Assembly: GCA_023898345.1 (NCBI GenBank) | Contig: CP060218.1 | Location: 1,116,001 to 1,180,000 of the forward strand | DNA length: 64,000 bases | Direction of reading: 5' to 3' | Source: Candidatus Woesearchaeota archaeon | Lineage (GTDB): Archaea > Nanobdellota > Nanobdellia > Woesearchaeales > UBA583 | Part shown: piece by piece, positions 61,829 through 64,000 of the stretch | Numbering within the stretch: the first letter of the stretch is position 1 | How the letters are laid out: every line of letters starts with the position of its first letter | Program-made: the position numbers and the translations under genes | Notes under the pieces: generated by a model | Told to the model about the DNA's origin: nothing | Databases searched by the model: none | Seen by the model: the letters and a program-made list of their open reading frames with translations, nothing else

Positions 61829-63850
61829 TTATCGTACATTGCCGACAATATTTCTGTCGGTGTACAAAGCTTTTTTGTTTGCTGTCAGTGCTGTGTTCTC
61901 GTAGTGGATTTCTTTTCCTGTACTTTTCATTTCTACTGCGAAAAAATCGTCTACTGTTATTCTTGTTGTTGCGTTTGCTTGAAGTTTCCCACAGGAAATT
62001 TGTGTTCCTCTTTCTGCATCTGCAAGGACAAGGCCAACATGTTCTTCGTCGTCTGCTGCGAGAATCATTCCTTCGGAGCGCACACCTCTTAGTTTGGCGG
62101 GCTTGAGGTTGGCAACAACAATGACTTTTTTGTGGAGCATTTCTTCTTTTGTGTAGTATGCTCGTAGACCGGAGACGATTTGTCGGATGTCGCCATTTCC
62201 AAGGTCAATTTTTTCGATAAAGAGTTTTTCAGCGTCTGGGTGTTCGCTGACTTCAATGATTTCTCCTACGGTGAGATTTAAGGATGCAAATCCTGTTTTC
62301 TTTTCTTCTTTTTTTTCAGAGTCTTCTTTTTTTGTTTCGGCTTTTTTTTCAAGTGTTATTTTAGAAAATAAATTATCTTTCTCTCCTATTTTGTGTCCTG
62401 CCGGAATTGCTGTGAAGGAGCTGAAATCTTGTTCTTCAAAATTGTATTGTTTTCTGATTCTTTGGGCTGTTTCTGGCATGAAGCATTCAATGTATCTTGC
62501 AAAGGTTTGTACGGCAAAGGTGAGAACTGAGAGAACTGATTCTAGTCTTTTTGTGTCTTGGATTTTCCAAGGTTCGACTTTGTTGATGTAGGCATTGACT
62601 GTACGAATTTTTTCCCAGAGCAAATCTAGTGCTTCTTTGAAACGCAGGGCTGACATGTGCGCGTCAAAGTCAGGGAAAAAGTTTAGGCTCATCGTAAGTT
62701 CAACTTCTTCTTTGTCTAGTTTTTCAGCGCTTGGAACAGAGCCTCCAAAATACTTTGTGAGTAAGGTATGTACGCGTGAGACAAGATTTCCAAAGTCGTT
62801 GTTGAGTTCATTATTGATTTTTTCTGCAAAACTTTCTTTTGTGAAATTGAGGTCGTCACCAAATGTTCCTATGCTCAAAAGGTAGTATCGCAATTGGTCT
62901 TTTCCTAGTTCTTCGCTTAACTGAATGGGATCGAGAACATTTCCAAGGGATTTGCTCATTTTGTGTCCTTCGACTGTCCACCAACCGTGGGCAAATACTT
63001 TTTTTGGCATTTCAAATCCTGCGCTCATCAAAAAAGCTGGCCAGTACACAGTGTGAAACCAATTTATTTCTTTGCCGACGAGGTGAACATCAGCTGGCCA
63101 AAACTCCATTTTTTCATTCATATCTAAAGCTGAAAGATAATTGAAAAGTGCGTCAAACCAAACATAGGTTACATGATTTTTGTCAAAGGGAATTTCTATT
63201 CCCCAAGTGAGTGTTTTCTTATTTCTGGAAATGGAAATGTCGCGCAGTCCTTCTTTTACTCTGTTTATGATTTCGTTTGCGTGCTGGTTTGGTGAGAGAA
63301 ATTGAGGATTTTTTTCAAAGAGTTCTAGGAGTTTGTCTTGGTACTTTGAAAGTTTGAAAAAGTAGGATTCCTCTTTCATTTGTACGCAGGGCTTTTTGTG
63401 GTCTGGGCAAATGTTTCCTTCGAGGAGTTCTGTTTGTGTGTAGTAGCGCTCGCAACCGACACAGTACAAACCCTCGTACTCGCCAAGATAAATGTCGCCT
63501 TTTTCGTAACAAAGGGAAAGCATTTTTTGCACGAATGCTTTATGCTGCTCATTTGTCGTGCGTATGAAAAAATCGTTTGTAATATTGAGTGTTTCAAGAA
63601 CTTTTTTAAAATTTGGAATAAGGGAATCAACGTACTCTTGTTCGCTTATCTTATTTTCTTTTGCTTTTTCTGCAACTTTTTGTCCGTGCTCGTCTGTTCC
63701 TGTGAGAAAGAATACTTCGTGTCCTGTCTTTCTTTTCCACCTTGCAAGAACGTCGCAGGCAATGCTTGTGTATGCGTGTCCGAGGTGTGGTTTTCCGCTA
63801 GCATAAAAGATTGGTGTTGTAATGTAGAACTTTTTTTTGTTGTCGCTCAT
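61829..63850 (-). CDS. metG: Methionine--tRNA ligase with C-terminal tRNA-binding domain
   Basis: The 673-residue enzyme charges tRNA-Met. The HIGH-type motif PHLGH is at 21-25 and KMSKS at 297-301. A zinc knuckle with Cys130, Cys133, Cys148 and Cys155 follows the CP insertion. An OB-fold tRNA-binding domain (about 555-660, phrase NLTVGEIIEVSEHPDAEKL) is joined after a Lys/Glu-rich linker. The start TPIFYASGKPHLGHAYTS and the single knuckle resemble bacterial MetG more than typical archaeal MetRS. Confidence 0.95.
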   Translation of the reverse strand: MSDNKKKFYITTPIFYASGKPHLGHAYTSIACDVLARWKRKTGHEVFFLTGTDEHGQKVAEKAKENKISEQEYVDSLIPNFKKVLETLNITNDFFIRTTNEQHKAFVQKMLSLCYEKGDIYLGEYEGLYCVGCERYYTQTELLEGNICPDHKKPCVQMKEESYFFKLSKYQDKLLELFEKNPQFLSPNQHANEIINRVKEGLRDISISRNKKTLTWGIEIPFDKNHVTYVWFDALFNYLSALDMNEKMEFWPADVHLVGKEINWFHTVYWPAFLMSAGFEMPKKVFAHGWWTVEGHKMSKSLGNVLDPIQLSEELGKDQLRYYLLSIGTFGDDLNFTKESFAEKINNELNNDFGNLVSRVHTLLTKYFGGSVPSAEKLDKEEVELTMSLNFFPDFDAHMSALRFKEALDLLWEKIRTVNAYINKVEPWKIQDTKRLESVLSVLTFAVQTFARYIECFMPETAQRIRKQYNFEEQDFSSFTAIPAGHKIGEKDNLFSKITLEKKAETKKEDSEKKEEKKTGFASLNLTVGEIIEVSEHPDAEKLFIEKIDLGNGDIRQIVSGLRAYYTKEEMLHKKVIVVANLKPAKLRGVRSEGMILAADDEEHVGLVLADAERGTQISCGKLQANATTRITVDDFFAVEMKSTGKEIHYENTALTANKKALYTDRNIVGNVR

Positions 63851-63856
63851 GAAAGG

Positions 63857-63964
63857 ATGAAAGACTTAGCTCTTTTTATGTCTTGGCACAACTTGTTGCT
63901 ACTGTTCTTTCTTTTTCTTTTGGTTGCTGGTTCTGTTCTTCTCAGGAATATTTATGAATCGTAA
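63857..63964 (+). CDS. Possible 35-residue membrane peptide
   Basis: ATG 63857 opens a short frame with one hydrophobic helix (NLLLLFFLFLLVAGSVLL) flanked by polar residues. AAGG lies just before the ATG. It reads divergently from metG with a 6-nt gap. It may be chance, since no promoter is visible. Confidence 0.3.
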   Translation: MKDLALFMSWHNLLLLFFLFLLVAGSVLLRNIYES

Positions 63965-63982
63965 ACTCTCTTCGTTGCTAAA

Positions 63983-64000
63983 ATGAAAGTAAAGATTTCA
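63983..64000 (+). CDS. Possible start of next gene, cut by window end
   Basis: ATG 63983 opens MKVKIS and runs off the window. Only six codons are visible, so this is only a candidate start. Confidence 0.3.

Noticed and set aside
63380..63964. 194-codon plus-strand frame over metG
   Set aside because: It is opposite the conserved N-terminal part of MetG. Only the last 35 codons, beyond metG, were kept as a weak candidate.

Overview
The window looks archaeal and most like a DPANN lineage (Woesearchaeales-like; the lineage is inferred). The archaeal marks are RadA, the Bud32 kinase, an archaeal-type AlaRS piece, class III (prepilin) signal peptides, secretion ATPases and a TadC/FlaJ-like platform, and many genes whose start codon lies 22-32 nt after a TATA box, so mRNAs are probably leaderless. 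Several genes look bacterial in origin: a CGYS glutaredoxin, BolA, an RsuA/RluB pseudouridine synthase, DUF2892 and a MetG with a fused C-terminal tRNA-binding domain.

Layout. 0-8 kb: a tRNA-Thr, a large orphan secretion ATPase, radA, a split RND transporter pair with a CARDB-type surface protein. 8-24 kb: a surface-protein island. It has three large pilin-like adhesins (one broken by an IS481-type element), a 1757-residue multidomain wall protein, a stomatin and RmlB, with glutaredoxin and BolA genes at its edges. It is seeded with a dispersed structured repeat (R1) and carries a 255-bp MITE. 24-32 kb: Bud32, a probable split AlaRS editing subunit, a nitroreductase, and a pilus operon (ATPase, membrane platform, pilin-like protein). 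31.7-35.9 kb: a candidate cyclodipeptide synthase, a GH15 glucosidase, a methyltransferase and a frameshifted TrmB-like regulator. 36-45 kb: pseudouridine synthase, CorA, a GT-C membrane protein, a LamG protein, a hydrogenase maturation protease, lipoprotein and DedA. 45-47.4 kb: an AT-rich island with a PD-(D/E)XK nuclease and an IS200/IS605 element. 47.8-51.8 kb: a complete four-gene group 3b [NiFe] hydrogenase operon. 51.9-54 kb: a fourth pilin-like adhesin made of BspA-type repeats, frameshifted near its start. 54-64 kb: ManC, membrane proteins, a P-type Ca2+-ATPase and MetG.

How it fits together. Four proteins share one N-terminal plan (class III signal, hydrophobic helix, about 100 residues with two conserved Cys) and differ completely after it (beta-helix, beta-propeller twice, BspA repeats). 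I read them as interchangeable binding heads on one pilin-type anchor, assembled by the pilus machinery encoded nearby. One has an insertion and one a frameshift, so the set seems to turn over fast. The hydrogenase with its protease suggests NADP(H)-linked H2 metabolism. RmlB, ManC and the GT-C protein suggest surface glycosylation. The most novel leads are the modular adhesins, the R1/R2 repeat families, the cyclodipeptide-synthase-like gene and the split AlaRS.
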